Shown here: piece by piece, positions 13,301-26,930 of the stretch
Position numbering within the stretch: the first letter of the stretch is position 1
Layout of the letters: each line of letters opens with the position of its first letter
Source: Tupaia tana
Taxonomy: Eukaryota > Chordata > Mammalia > Scandentia > Tupaiidae
Length of the DNA stretch: 64,000 nucleotides
Assembly: GCA_026018925.1 (NCBI GenBank)
Contig: JAKSZU010000136.1
Span: 62,001 to 126,000, forward strand
Direction of reading: 5' to 3'
Program-made: the position numbers and the translations under genes
Notes under the pieces: model-generated
Told to the model about the DNA's origin: nothing
The model's input: only the letters and a program-made list of their open reading frames with translations
Databases searched by the model: none

Positions 13301-13960
13301 TCCCAGGCAGGAGAGATGAGCCATTCTCTGAGAAGTTTCCACATGGATACTGGAAACAAGATATTTCAGGGCACAGGCGAAATGAAGATTTTCAACTCAT
13401 AATTCAGCCTCCAGCAAGCAAAGCTAGTGTGGTAGGGAGCCCCTCTGGCATTCTATCCCTGTCTCTGTGTCTCTGAGGTCTCTGTCTCTCTCTGCTCTTG
13501 TCTCTTCATTTCTTTTGGTAATTTTTACTTTTTACGATTTTTTTAAAGGTAGAATTTCTCTCTGGCTCTCAGCTCCATCTTTTGTTTTGTTAATAAGCCC
13601 TTCTGCTCCTTTCTCCCAGGCAGGAGAGTTGAGCCATTCTCTGAGAAGATTCCACATGGATACTGGGAACTAGATATTTCAGGGCACAGGAGAAATGAAG
13701 ATTTTATACTCATAATTCAGCCTCCAGCAAACAAAGCTAGTGTGGTAGGGAGCCCCTCTGGCTTTCTATCCCTGTCTCTGTATCTCTGAGGTCTCTGTCT
13801 CTCTCTGCTCCTGTCTCATTTTTTTGTTAATTTTTCCTTTTTACGATTTTTTTAAAGGTAGAATTTCTCTCTGGCTCTCAGCTCCATGTTTTGTTTTTTT
13901 AATAAGCCCTTCTGCTCCTTTCTCCCAGGCAGGAGAGTTGAGCCATTCTCTGAGAAGTTT
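10316..13960 (+). repeat. 18-unit-offset duplication, left member
   Basis: The unit order T-Y-M-K-P-A-T-Y-R-M-A-T here is repeated at about +5.62 kb. Paired markers are M units at 10942 and 16560, the R-type ATTTTATTAAAGG units near 12910 and 18530, and the CTGTGCCTGTG M units near 13145 and 18766. The block overlaps the end of 19-unit copy b, so the array grew by overlapping, out-of-register exchanges. Confidence 0.78.
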
Positions 13961-15939
13961 CCACATGGATACTGGGAACTAGATATTTCAGGGCACACGC
14001 GAAATGAAGATTTTCTACTCATAATTCAGCCTCCAGCAAGCAAAGCTAGTGTGGTAGGGAGCCCCTCTGGCCTTCTATCCCTGTCTCTGTGTCTCTGTGT
14101 TCTCTGTCTTTCTCTGCTCCTGTCTCCTCATTTTTTTTTGGTAATTTTTCCTTTTTACGATTTTTTTAAAGGTAGAATTTCTCTCTGGCTCTCAGCTCCA
14201 TCTTTTGTTCTGTTAATAAGAACCTCTGCTCCTTTCTCCCAGGCAGGAGAGTTGAGACATTCTCTGAGAAGTTTCCACATGGATACTGGGAACTAGATAT
14301 TTCAGGGCACAGGCGTAATGAAGATTTTCTACTCATAATTCAGCCTCCAGCAAGCAAAGCTAGTGTGGTAGGGAGCCCCTCTGGCCTTCTATCCCTGTCT
14401 CTGTTTCTCTGAGGTCTCTGTCTCACTCTGCTCCTGTCTCCTCATTTTTTTTGGTAATTTTTCCTTTTTAAGATTTTTTTAAAGGTAGAATTTCTCTCTG
14501 GCTCTCAGCTCCATCTTTTGTTCTGTTAATAAGCCCTTCTGCTCCTTTCTCCCAGGCAGGAGAGTTGAGACATTCTCTGAGAAGATTCCACATGGTTACT
14601 GGGAACTAGATATTTCAGGGCACAGGCGTAATGAAGATTTTCTACTCATAATTCAGCCTCCAGCAAGCAAAGCTAGTGTGGTAGGGAGCCCCTCTGGCCT
14701 TCTATCCCTGTCTCTGTTTCTCTGAGGTCTCTGTCTCACTCTGCTCCTGTCTCCTCATTTTTTTTTGGTAATTTTTCCTTTTTACGTTTTTTTAAAGGTA
14801 GAATTTCTCTCTGGGTCTCAGCTCCATCTTTTGTTTTGTTAATAAGCCCTTCTGCTCCTTTCTCCCAGGCAGGAGAGTTGAGCCATTCTCTGAGAAGATA
14901 CAACATGGATACTGGGAACTACATATTTCAGGGCACAGGCGAAATGATTATTTTCTACTCATAATTCAGCCTCCAGCAAGCAAAGCTAGTGTGGTAGGGA
15001 GCTCCTCTGGCCTTCTATCCCTGTCTCTGTGTCTCTGAGGTCTCTGTCTCTCTCTGCTCCTGTCTCCTCATTTTTTTTGGTAATTTTTCATTTTTACGAT
15101 TTTATTAAAGGTAGGATTTCTCTCTGGCTCTCAGCTCCTTCTTTTGTTTTGTTAATAAGCCCTTCTTCTCCTTTCTCCCAGGCAGGAGAGTTGAGTCATT
15201 CTCTGAGAAGATTCCACATGGATACTGGGAACTAGATATTTCAGGGCACAGGCGAAATGAAGATTTTCTACTCATAATCCAGCCTCCAGCAAGCAAAGCT
15301 AGTGTGGTAGGGAGCCCCTCTGGCCTTCTATCCCTGTGCCTTTGTCTCTGAGGTCTCTGTCTCTCTCTGCTCCTGTCTCCTTTTTTTTTTTGGTAATTTT
15401 TCCTTTTTACGATTTTTTTAAAGGTAGAATTTCTCTCTGGCTGTCAGCTCCATCTTTTGTTTTGTTAATAAGCCCTTCTGCTCCTTTCTCCCAGGCAGGA
15501 GAGATGAGCCATTCTCTGAGAAGTTTCCACATGGATACTGGGAACAAGGTATTTCAGGGCACAGGCGAAATGAAGATTTTCAACTCATAATTCAGCCTCC
15601 AGCAAGCAAAGCTAGTGTGGTAGGGAGCCCCTCTGGCCTTCTATCCCTGTCTCTGTGTCTCTGAGGTCTCTGTCTCTCTCTGCTCTTGTCTCTTCATTTC
15701 TTTGGTAATTTTTCTTTTTACGATTTTTTTAAAGGTAGAATTTCTCTCTGGCTCTCAGCTCCATCTTTTGTTTTGTTAATAAGCCCTTCTGCTCCTTTCT
15801 CCCAGGCAGGAGAGTTGAGCCATTCTCCTAGAAGATTCCACATGGATACTGGGAACTAGATATTTCAGGGCACAGGAGAAATGAAGATTTTATACTCATA
15901 ATTCAGCCTCCAGCAAGCAAAGCTAGTGTGGTAGGGAGC
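13961..15939 (+). repeat. Mixed Q/Y/R/M units between the two 18-unit-offset blocks
   Basis: Two Q-type units (GAGACATTC, GGCGTAATG) are followed by a Y-like unit with TACGTTTTTTT and CTCTGGGTCTC near 14810, an R unit, an M unit and a K/A mosaic. The CTCTGGGTCTC and TACGTTTTTTT markers recur near 22285-22315, about 24 units downstream, so this stretch was copied there. Confidence 0.75.
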
Positions 15940-18900
15940 CCCTCTGGCTTTCTATCCCTGTCTCTGTGTCTATGAGGTCTCTGTCTCTCTCTGCTCCTGT
16001 CTCATATTTTTTGTTAATTTTTCCTTTTTACGATTTTTTTAAAGGTAGAATTTCTCTCTGGCTCTCAGCTCCATCTTTTGTTTTGTTAATAAGCCCTTCT
16101 GCTCCTTTCTCCCAGGCAGGAGAGTTGAGCCATTCTCTGAGAAGTTTCCACACGGATACTGGGAACTAGATATTTCAGGGCACAGGCGAAATGAAGATTT
16201 TCTACTCATAATTCAGCCTCCAGCAAGCAAAGCTAGTGTGGTAGGGAGCCCCTCTGGCCTTCTATCCCTGTCTCTGTGTCTCTGTGGTCTCTGTCTTTCT
16301 CTGCTCCTGTCTCCTCATTTTTTTGGTAATTTTTCCTTTTTACGATTTTTTTAAAGGTAGAATTTCTCTCTGGCTCTCAGCTCCATCTTTTGTTTTGTTA
16401 ATAAGCCCTTCTGCTCCTTTCTCCCAGGCAGGAGAGTTGAGCCATTCTCTGAGAAGATACAACATGGATACTGGGAACTAGATATTTCAGGGCACAGGCG
16501 AAATGATTATTTTCTACTCATAATTCAGCCTCCAGCAAGCAAAGCTAGTGTGGTAGGGAGCCCCTCTGGCCTTCTATCCCTGTGCCTTTGTCTCTGAGGT
16601 CTCTGTCTCTCTCTGCTCCTGTCTCCCCTTTTTTTTTTGGTAATTTTTCCTTTTTACGATTTTTTTAAAGGTAGAATTTCTCTCTGGCTGTCAGCTCCAT
16701 CTTTTGTTTTGTTAATAAGCCCTTCTGCTCCTTTCTCCCAGGCAGGAGAGATGAGCCATTCTCTGAGAAGTTTCCACATGGATACTGGGAACAAGGTATT
16801 TCAGGGCACAGGCGAAATGAAGATTTTCAACTCATAATTCAGCCTCCAGCAAGCAAAGCTAGTGTGGTAGGGAGCCCCTCTGGCCTTCTATCCCTGTCTC
16901 TGTGTCTCTGAGGTCTCTGTCTCTCTCTGCTCTTGTCTCTTCATTTCTTTGGTAATTTTTCTTTTTACGATTTTTTTAAAGGTAGAATTTCTCTCTGGCT
17001 TTCAGCTCCATCTTTTGTTTTGTTAATAAGCCCTTCTGCTCCTTTCTCCCAGGCAGGAGAGTTGAGCCATTCTCTGAGAAGATTCCACATGGATACTGGG
17101 AACTAGATATTTCAGGGCACAGGCGAAATGAAGATTTTCTACTCATAATTCAGCCTCCAGCAAGCAAAGCTAGTGTGGTAGGGAGCCCCTCTGGCTTTCT
17201 ATCCCTGTCTCTGTGTCTCTGAGTTCTCTGTCTCTCTCTGCTCCAGTCTCCACATGTTTTTTTTGGTAATTTTTCCTTTTTACGATTTTTTTAAAGGTAG
17301 AATTTCCCTCTGGCTCTCAGCTCCATCTTTTGTTTTGTTAATAAGCCCTTCTGCTCCTTTCTCCCAGGCAGGAGAGTTCAGCCATTCTCTGAGAAGTTTC
17401 CACATGGATACTCGGAACTAGATATTTCAGGGCACAGGGGAAATGAAGATTTTCTACACATAATTCAGCCTCCAGCAAGCAAAGCTAGTGTGGTAGGGAG
17501 CCCCTCTGGCCTTCTATCCCTGTCTCTGTGTCTCTGAGGTCTCTGTCTCTCTCTGCTCTTGTTTCTTCAATTCTTTTGGTAATTTTTCCTTTTTACGATT
17601 TTTTTAAAGGTAGAATTTCTCTCTGGCTCTCAGCTCCATCTTTTGTTTTGTTAATAAGCCCTTCTGCTCCTTTCTCCCAGGCAGGAGAGTTGAGCCATTC
17701 TCCTAGAAGATTCCACATGGATACTGGGAACTAGATATTTCAGGGCACAGGAGAAATGAAGATTTTATACTCATAATTCAGCCTCCAGCAAGCAAAGCTA
17801 GTGTGGTAGGGAGCCCCTCTGGCTTTCTATCCCTGTCTCTGTGTCTCTGAGGTCTCTGTCTCTCTCTGCTCCTGTCTCATTTTTTTTGTTAATTTTTCCT
17901 TTTTACGATTTTTTTAAAGGTAGAATTTCTCTCTGGCTCTCAGCTCCATCTTTTGTTTTGTTAATAAGCCCTTCTGCTCCTTTCTCCCAGGCAGGAGAGT
18001 TGAGCCATTCTCTGAGAAGTTTCCACACGGATACTGGGAACTAGATATTTCAGGGCACAGGCGAAATGAAGATTTTCTACTCATAATTCAGCCTCCAGCA
18101 AGCAAAGCTAGTGTGGTAGGGAGCTCCTCTGGCCTTCTATCCCTGTCTCTGTGTCTCTGTGGTCTCTGTCTCTCTCTGCTCCTGTCTCCACATTTTTTTT
18201 GGTAATTTTTCATTTTACGATTTTTTTAAAGGTAGAATTTCTCTCTGGCTCTCAGCTCCATCTTTTGTTTTGTTAATAAGCCCTTCTGCTCCTTTCTCCC
18301 AGGCAGGAGAGTTGAGCCATTCTCTGAGAAGATACAACATGGATACTGGGAACTAGATATTTCAGGGCACAGGCGAAATGATTATTTTCTACTCATAATT
18401 CAGCCTCCAGCAAGCAAAGCTAGTGTGGTAGGGAGCTCCTCTGGCCTTCTATCCCTGTCTCTGTGTCTCTGAGGTCTCTGTCTCTCTCTGCTCCTGTCTC
18501 CTCATTTTTTTGGTAATTTTTCATTTTTACGATTTTATTAAAGGTAGGATTTCTCTCGGGCTCTCAGCTCCTTCTTTTGTTTTGTTAATAAGCACTTCTT
18601 CTCCTTTCTCCCAGGCAGGAGAGTTGAGTCATTCTCTGAGAAGATTCCACATGGATACTGGGAACTAGATATTTCAGGGCACAGGCGAAATGAAGATTTT
18701 CTACTCATAATTCAGCCTCCAGTAAGCAAAGCTAGTGTGGTAGGGAGCCCCTCTGGCCTTCTATCCCTGTGCCTGTGTCTCTGAGGTCTCTGTCTCTCTC
18801 TGCTCTTGCATCCCCCTTTTTTTTGGTAATTTTTCCTTTTTACGATTTTTTTAAAGGTAGAATCTCTCTCTGGCTGTCAGCTCCATCTTTTGTTTTGTTA

Positions 18901-19420
18901 ATAAGCCCTTCTGCTCCTTTCTCCCAGGCAGGAGAGATGAGCCATTCTCTGAGAAGTTTCCACATGGATACTGGGAACAAGATATTTCAGGGCACAGGCG
19001 AAATGAAGATTTTCAACTCATAATTCAGCCTCCAGCAAGCAAAGCTAGTGTGGTAGGGAGCCCCTCTGGCATTCTATCCCTGTCTCTGTGTCTCTGAGGT
19101 CTCTGTCTCTCTCTGCTCTTGTCTCTTCATTTCTTTTGGTAATTTTTCCATTTTACGATTTTTTTAAAGGTAGAATTTCTCTCTGGCTCTCAGCTCCATC
19201 TTTTATTTTGTTAATAAACCCTTCTGCTCCTTTCTCCCAGGCAGGAGAGTTGAGCCATTCTCTGAGAAGATTCCACATGGATACTGGGAACTAGATATTT
19301 CAGGGCACAGGAGAAATGAAGATTTTATACTCATAATTCAGCCTCCAGCAAGCAAAGCTAGTGTGGGTAGGGAGCCCCTCTGGCTTTATATCCCTGTCTC
19401 TGTGTCTCTGAGGTCTCTGT
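15940..19420 (+). repeat. 18-unit-offset duplication, right member
   Basis: The block aligns with 10316-13960 at an offset of 5618-5622 bp. Distinguishing changes include GTGTCTATGAGG near 15968, which is seen again near 24102, and CTCTCGGGCTC near 18553. Unit order is T-Y-M-K-P-A-T-Y-R-M-A-T. Confidence 0.78.
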
Positions 19421-22400
19421 CTGTCTCCGCTCCTGTCTCATTTTTTGTTAATTTTTCCTTTTTCCAATTTTTTTAAAGGTAGAATTTCTCTCTGGCTCTC
19501 AGCTCCATCTTTTGTTTTGTTAATAAGCCCTTCTGCTCCTTTCTCCCAGGCAGGAGAGTGGAGCCATTCTCTGAGAAGGTTCCACAAGGATACTGGGAAC
19601 TAGATATTTCAGGGCACAGGCGAAATGAAGATTTTCTACTCATAATTCAGCCTCCAGCAAGCAAAGCTAGTGTGGTAGGGAGCCCCTCTGGCCTTCTATC
19701 CCTGTCTCTGTGTCTCTGAGGTCTCTTTCTCTCTCTGCTCCTGTCTCCTCATTTATTTTTTGTAATTGTTCCTTTTTACGATTTTTTTAAAGGTAGAATT
19801 TCTCTCTGGCCCTCAGCTCCATCTTTTGTTTTGTTAATAAGCCCTTCTGCTCCCTTTCTCCCAGGCAGGAGAGTTGAGCCATTCTCTGAGAAGATTCCAC
19901 ATGGATACTGGGAACTAGATATTTCAGGGCACAGGCGAAATGATTTTCTACTCATAATTCAGCCTCCAGCAAGCAAAGCTAGTGTGGTAGGGAGCCCCTC
20001 TGGCCTTCTATCACTGTCTCTGTGTCTCTGAGGTCTCTGTCTCTCTCTGCTCCTCTCTCCTCATTTATTTATGGTAATTTTTCCTTTTTACGATTTTTTT
20101 CAAAGGTAGAATTACTCTCTGGCTCTCAGCTCCATCTTTTGTTTTGGTAATAAGCCCTTCTGCTCCTTTCTCCAGGCAGGAGAGTTGAGCCATTCTCTGA
20201 GAAGATTCCACATGGATACTGGGAACTAGATATTTCAGGGCACAGGCGAAATGAAGATTTTCTACTCATAATTCAGCCTCCAGCAAGCAAAGCTAGTGTG
20301 GTAGGGAGCCCCTCTGGCCTTCTATCCCTGTCTCTGTGTCTCTGAGGTCTCTGTCTCTCTCTGCTCCTCTCTCCCCTTTTTTTTGGAAATTTTTCCTTTT
20401 TACGATTTTTTTAAAGGTAGAATTTCTCTCTGGCTGTCAGCTCCATCTTTTGTTTTGTTAATAAGCCCTTCTGCTCCTTTCTCCCATGCAGGAGAGATGA
20501 GCCATTCTCTGAGAAGTTTCCACATGGATACTGGGAACAAGATATTTCAGGGCACAGGCGAAATGAAGATTTTCAACTCATAATTCAGCCTCCAGCAAGC
20601 AAAGCTAGTGTGGTAGGGAGCCCCTCTGGCCTTCTATCCCTGTCTCTGTGTCTCTGAGGTCTCTGTCTCTCTCTGCTCTTGTCTCTTCATTTCTTTTGGT
20701 AATTTTTCCTTTTTACGATTTTTTTAAAGGTAGAATTTCTCTCTGGCTCTCAGCTCCATCTTTTGTTTTGTTAATAAGCCCTTCTGCTCCTTTCTCCCAG
20801 GCAGGAGAGTTGAGCCATGCTCTGAGAAGGTTCCACATGGATACTGGGAACTAGATATTTCAGGGCACAGGCGAAATGAAGATTTTCTACTCATAATTCA
20901 GCCTCCAGCAAGCAAAGCTAGTGTGGTAAGGGAGCCCCTCCGGCCTTCTATCCCTGTCTCTGTGTCTCTGAGTTCTCTGTCTCTCTCTGCTCTTGTCTCT
21001 TCATTTCTTTTGGTAATTTTTCCTTTTTACGATTTTTTTAAAGGTAGAATTTCTCTCTGGCTCTCAGCTCCATCTTTTGTTTTGTTAATAAGCCCTTCTG
21101 CCCCTTTCTCCCAGGCAGGAGAGTTGAGCCATTCTCCTAGAAGTTTTTCCACATGGATACTGGGAACTAGATATTTCAGGGCACAGGAGAAATGAAGATT
21201 TTATACTCATAATTCAGCCTCCAGCAAGCAAAGCTAGTGTGGTAGGGAGCCCCTCTGGCTTTCTATCCCTGTCTCTGTGTCTCTGAGGTCTCTGTCTCTC
21301 TCTGCTCCTGTCTCATTTTTTTTGATAATTTTTCCTTTTTACGATTTTTTTTAAAGGTAGAATTTCTCTCTGGCTCTCAGCTCCATCTTTTGTTTTTTTA
21401 ATAAGCCCTTCTGCTCCTTTCTCCCTGGCAGGAGAGTTGAGCCATTCTCTGAGAAGTTTCCACATGGATACTGGGAACTAGATATTTCAGGGGCACAGGC
21501 GAAATGAAGATTTTCTACTCATAAATTCAGCCTCCAGCAAGCAAAGCTAGTGTGGTAGGGAGCCCCTCTGGCCTTCTATCCCTGTCTCTGTGTCTCTGTG
21601 GTCTCTGTCTTTCTCTGCTCCTGTCTCCTCATTTTTTTTGGTAATTTTTCCTTTTTACCATTTTTTTAAAGGTAGAATTTCTCTCTGGCTCTCAGCTCCC
21701 ATCGTTTGTTCTGTTAATAAGCCCTTCTGCTCCTTTCTCCCAGGCAGGAGAGTTGAGCCATTCTCTGAGAAGTTTCCACATGGATACTGGGAACTAGATA
21801 TTTCAGGGCACGGGCGAAATGAAGATTTTCTACTCATAATTCAGCCTCCAGCAAGCAAAGCTAGTGTGGTAGGGAGCCCCTCTGGCCTTCTATCCCTGTC
21901 TCTGTGTCTCTGTGGTCTCTGTCTCTCTCTGCTCCTGTCTCCTCATTTTTTTTGGTAATTTTTCCTTTTTACGATTTTTTTAAAGGTAGAATTTCTCTCT
22001 GGCTCTCAGCTCCATCTTTTGTTCTGTTAATAAGCCCTTCTGCTCCTTTCTCCCAGGCAGGAGAGTTGAGACATTCTCTGAGAAGATTCCACATGGATAC
22101 TGGGAACTAGATATTTCAGGGCACAGGCGTAATGAAGATTTTCTACTCATAATTCAGCCTCCAGCAAGCAAAGCTAGTGTGGTAGGGAGCCCCTCTGGCC
22201 TTCTATCCCTGTCTCTGTTTCTCTGAGGTCTCTGTCTCACTCTGCTCCTGTCTCCTCATTTTTTTTTGGTAATTTTTCCTTTTTACGTTTTTTTTAAAGG
22301 TAGAATTTCTCTCTGGGTCTCAGCTCCATCTTTTGTTTTTGTTAATAAGCCCTTCTGCTCCTTTCTCCAGGCAGGAGAGTTGAGCCATTCTCTGAGAAGA

Positions 22401-25400
22401 TACAACATGGATACTGGGAACTACATATTTCAGGGCACAGGCGAAATGATTATTTTCTACTCATAATTCAGCCTCCAGCAAGCAAAGCTAGTTTGGTAGG
22501 GAGCTCCTCTGGCCTTCTATCCCTGTCTCTGTGTCTCTGAGGTCTCTGTCTCTCTCTGCTCCTGTCTCCTCATTTTTTTTGGTAATTTTTCATTTTTACG
22601 ATTTTTAAAGGTAGATTTCTCTCTGGCTCTCAGCTCCTTCTTTTGTTTTGTTAATAAGCCCTTCTTCTCCTTTCTCCCAGGCAGGAGAGTTGAGTCATTC
22701 TCTGAGAAGATTCCACATGGATACTGGGAACTAGATATTTCAGGGCACAGGCGAAATGAAGATTTTCTACTCATAATTCAGCCCTCCAGCAAGCAAAAGC
22801 TAGTGTGGTAGGGAGCCCCTCTGGCCTTCTATCCCTGTGCCTTTGTCGCTGAGGTCTCTGTCTCTCTCTGCTCCTGTCTCCCTTTTTTTTTGGTAATTTT
22901 TCCTTTTTACGATTTTTTTAAAGGTAGAATTTCTCTCTGGCTGTCAGCTCCATCTTTTGTTTTTGTTAATAAGCCCTTCTGCTCCTTTCTCCCAGGCAGG
23001 AGAGATGAGCCATTCTCTGAGAGTTTCCACATGGATACTGGGAACAAGGTATTTCAGGGCACAGGCGAAATGAAGATTTCCAAGTCATAATTCAGCCTCC
23101 AGCAAGCAAAGCTAGTGTGGTAGGGAGCCCCTCTGGCCTTCTATCCCTGTCTCTGTGTCTCTGAGGTCTCTGTCTCTCTCTGCTCTTGTCTCTTCATTTC
23201 TTTGGTAATTTTTCTTTTTACGATTTTTTAAAGGTAGAATTTCTCTCTGGCTCTCAGCTCCATCTTTTGTTTTGTTAATAAGCCCTTCTGCTCCTTTCTC
23301 CCAGGCAGGAGAGTTGAGCCATTCTCTGAGAAGATTCCACATGGATACCGGGAACTAGATATTTCAGGGCACAGGCGAAATGAAGATTTTCTACTCATAA
23401 TTCAGCCTCCAGCAAGCAAAGCTAGTGTGGTAGGGAGCCCCTCTGGCTTTCTATCCCTGTCTCTGTGTCTCTGAGTTCTCTGTCTCTCTCTGCTCCAGTC
23501 TCCACATGTTTTTTTTTGGTAATTTTTCCTTTTTACGATTTTTTTTAAAGGTAGAATTTCCCTCTGGCTCTCAGCTCCATCTTTTGTTTTGTTAATAAGC
23601 CCTTCTGCTCCTTTCTCCCAGCAGGAGAGTTCAGCCATTCTCTGAGAAGTTTCCACATGGATACTCGGAACTAGATATTTCAGGGCACAGGGGAAATGAA
23701 GATTTTCTACACATAATTCAACCTCCAGCAAGCAAAGCTAGTGTGGTAGGGAGCACCTCTGGCCTTCTATCCCTGTCACTGTGTCTCTGAGTTCTCTGTC
23801 TCTCTCTGCTCTTGTCTCTTCATTTCTTTTGGTAATTTTTCCTTTTTACGATTTTTTTTAAAGGTAGAATTTCTCTCTGGCTCTCAGCTCCATCTTTTGT
23901 TTTTGTTAATAAGCCCTTCTGCTCCTTTCTCCCAGGCAGGAGAGTTGAGCCATTCTCCTAGAAGTTTCCCACATGGATACTGGGAACTAGATATTTCAGG
24001 GCACAGGAGAAATGAAGATTTTATACTCATAATTCAGCCACCAGCAAGCAAAGCTAGTGTGGTAGGGGAGCCCCTCTGGCTTTCTATCCCTGTCTCTGTG
24101 TCTATGAGGTCTCTGTCTCTCTCTGCTCCTGTCTCATTTTTTTTGTTAATTTTTCCTTTTTACGATTTTTTTAAAGGTAGAATTTCTCTCTGGCTCTCAG
24201 CTCCATCTTTTGTTTTGTTAATAAGCCCTTCTGCTCCTTTCTCCCAGGCAGGAGAGTTGAGCCATTCTCTGAGAAGGTTCCACACGGATACTGGGAACTA
24301 GATATTTCAGGGCACAGGCGAAATGAAGATTTTCTACTCATAATTCAGCCTCCAGCAAGCAAAGCTAGTGTGGTAGGGAGCCCCTCTGGCCTTCTATCCC
24401 TGTCTCTGTGGTCCTCTGTGGTCTCTGTCTTTCTCTGCTCCTGTCTCCTCATTTTTTTTGGTAATTTTTCCTTTTTACGATTTTTTTTAAAGGTAGAATT
24501 TTCTCTCTGGCTCTCAGCTCCATCTTTTGTTTTGTTAATAAGCCCTTCTGCTCCTTTCTCCCAGGCAGGAGAGTTTGAGCCATTCTCTGAGAAGATACAA
24601 CATGGATACTGGGAACTAGATATTTCAGGGCACAGGCGAAATGATTATTTTCTACTCATAATTCAGCCTCCAGCAAGCAAAGCTAGTGTGGTAGGGAGCT
24701 CCTCTGGCCTTCTATCCCTGTCCTCTGTGTCTCTGAGGTCTCTGTTTCTCTCTGCTCCTGGTCTCCTCATTTTTTTGGTAATTTTTCATTTTTACGATTT
24801 TATTAAAGGTAGGATTTCTCTCTGGCTGTCAGCTCTTCTTTTGTTTTTGTTAATAAGCCCCTTCTTCTCCTTTCTCCCAGGCAGGAGGAGTTTGAGTCAT
24901 TCTCTGAGAAGATTCCACATTGGATACTGGGAACTAGATATTTTCAGGGCACAGGCGAAATGAAGATTTTCTACTCATAATTCAGCCTCCAGTAAGCAAA
25001 GCTAGTGTGGTAGGGAGCCCCTCTGGCATTCTATCCCTGTCTCTGTGTCTCTGAGGTCTCTGTCTCTCTCTGCTCTTGTCTCTTCCTTTCTTTTGGTAAT
25101 TTTTCCATTTTACGATTTTTTTAAAGGTAGAATTTCTCTCTGGCTCTCAGCTCCATCTTTTATTTTGTTAATAAGCCCTTCTGCTCCTTTCTCCCAGGCA
25201 GGAGAGTTGAGCCATTCTCTGAGAAGATTCCACATGGATACTGGGAACTAGATATTTCAGGGCACAGGCGAAATGAAGATTTTTCTACTCATAATTCAGC
25301 CTCCAGCAAGCAAAGCTAGTGTGGTAGGGAGCCCCTCTGGCATTCTATCCCTGTCTCTGTGGTCTTTGAGGTCTCTTTCTCTCTCTGCTCCTGTATCCTC

Positions 25401-26930
25401 ATTTATTTTTGGTAATTGTTCCTTTTTACGATTTTTTTAAAGGTAGAATTTCTCTCTGGCCCTCAGCGCCATCTTTTGCTTTGTTAATAAGCCCTTCTGC
25501 TCCTTTCTCCCAGGCAGGAGAGTTGAGCAATTCTCTGAGAAGTTTCCACATGGATACTGGGAACTAGATATTTCAGGGCACAGGCGAAATGATTTTCTAC
25601 TCATAATTCAGCCTCCAGCAAGCAAAGCTAGTGTGGTAGGGAGCCCCTCTGGCCTTCTATCACTGTCTCTGTGTCTCTGAGGTCTCTGTCTCTCTCTGCT
25701 CCTCTCTCCTCATTTATTTATGGTAATTTTTCCTTTTACGATTTTTTCAAAGGTAGAATTACTCTCTGGCTCTCAGCTCCATCTTTTGTTTTGGTAATAA
25801 GCCCTTCTGCTCCTTTCTCCCAGGCAGGAGAGTTGAGCCATTCTCTGAGAAGATTCCACATGGATACTGGGAACTGGATATTTCAGGGCACAGGCGAAAT
25901 GAAGATTTTCTACTCTTAATTCATCCTCCAGCAAGCAAAGCTAGTGTGGGAGGGGAGCGCCTCTGGCCTTCTATCCCTGTGCCTGTGGTCTCTGAGGTCT
26001 CTGTCTCTCTCTGCTCCTGTCTCCCCTTTTTTTTTTTGGTAATTTTTCCTTTTTACGATTTTTTTAAAGGTAGAATTTCTCTCTAGCTGTCAGCTCCATC
26101 TTTTGTTTTGTTAATAAGCCCTTCTGCTCCTTTCTCCCATGCAGGAGAGATGAGCCATTTCTCTGAGAAGTTTCCACATGGATACTGGGAACAAGATATT
26201 TCAGGGCACAGGCGAAATGAAGATTTTCAACTCATAATTCAGCCTCCAGCAAGCAAAAGCTAGTGTTGTAGGGAGCCCCTCTGGCCTTCTATCTCTGTCT
26301 CTGTGTCTCTGAGGTCTCTGTTTCTCTCTGCTCTTGTCTCTTCATTTCTTTTGGTAATTTTTCCTTTTTACGATTTTTTTAAAGGTAGAATTTCTCTCTG
26401 GCTCTCAGCTCCATCTTTTGTTTTGTTAATAAGCCCTTCTGCTCCTTTCTCCCCAGGCAGGAGAGTTGAGCCATTCTCTGAGAAGATTCCACATGGATAC
26501 TGGTAACTAGATATTTCAGGGCACAGGAGAAAATGAAGATTTTATACTCATAATTCAGCCTCCAGCAAGCAAAGCTAGTGTGGGAGGGAGCCCCTCTGGC
26601 TTTTTATCCCTCTCTCTGTGTCTCTGAGGTCTCTGTCTCTCTCTGCTCCTCTCTCATTTTTTTTGTTAATTTTTCCTTTTTACGATTTTTTTAAAGGTAG
26701 AATTTCTCTCTGGCTCTCAGCTCCATCTTTTTTTTTTGTTAATAAGCCCTTCTGCTCCTTTCTCCCAGGCAGGAGAGTTGAGACATTCTCTGAGAAGTTT
26801 CCACATGGATACTGGGAACTCGATATTTCAGGGCACGGGCGAAATGAAGATTTTCTACTCATAATTCAGCCTCCAGCAAGCAAAAGCTAGTGTGGTAGGG
26901 AGCCCCTCTGGCCCTTCTATACCTGTCTCT
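19340..26930 (+). repeat. Array stretch rich in single-base length changes (about 24 units)
   Basis: These are the same unit families, but many units have one-base gains or losses in short runs that are stable elsewhere. Examples are GTGTGGGTAGG near 19362, CAGGGGCACAGG near 21488, TTGTTTTTGTT near 22336, 22958 and 23897, GTCCTCTGTG near 24720, GAGTTTGAG near 24572 and 24890, CACATTGGATAC near 24918, ATATTTTCAGG near 24938, GCCATTTCTC near 26156, CTCCCCAGG near 26451 and CAAAAGC near 22794, 26254 and 26881. Insertions outnumber deletions and most fall in homopolymers. The layout otherwise copies 14.1-19.4 kb and repeats itself at about 5.6-5.96 kb (19088 with 25045). Confidence 0.8.

Noticed and set aside
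13886-14296. 136-codon open frame starting at an ATG
   Set aside because: It is made by a local CCATGTTTTG variant and T-run length across two units. It is not kept in related copies and has no recognisable domain.
24370-24963. Longest + strand open frame, 197 codons
   Set aside because: It lies in the stretch full of one-base insertions, which by chance join open stretches of neighbouring units. Equivalent units elsewhere do not keep it open.
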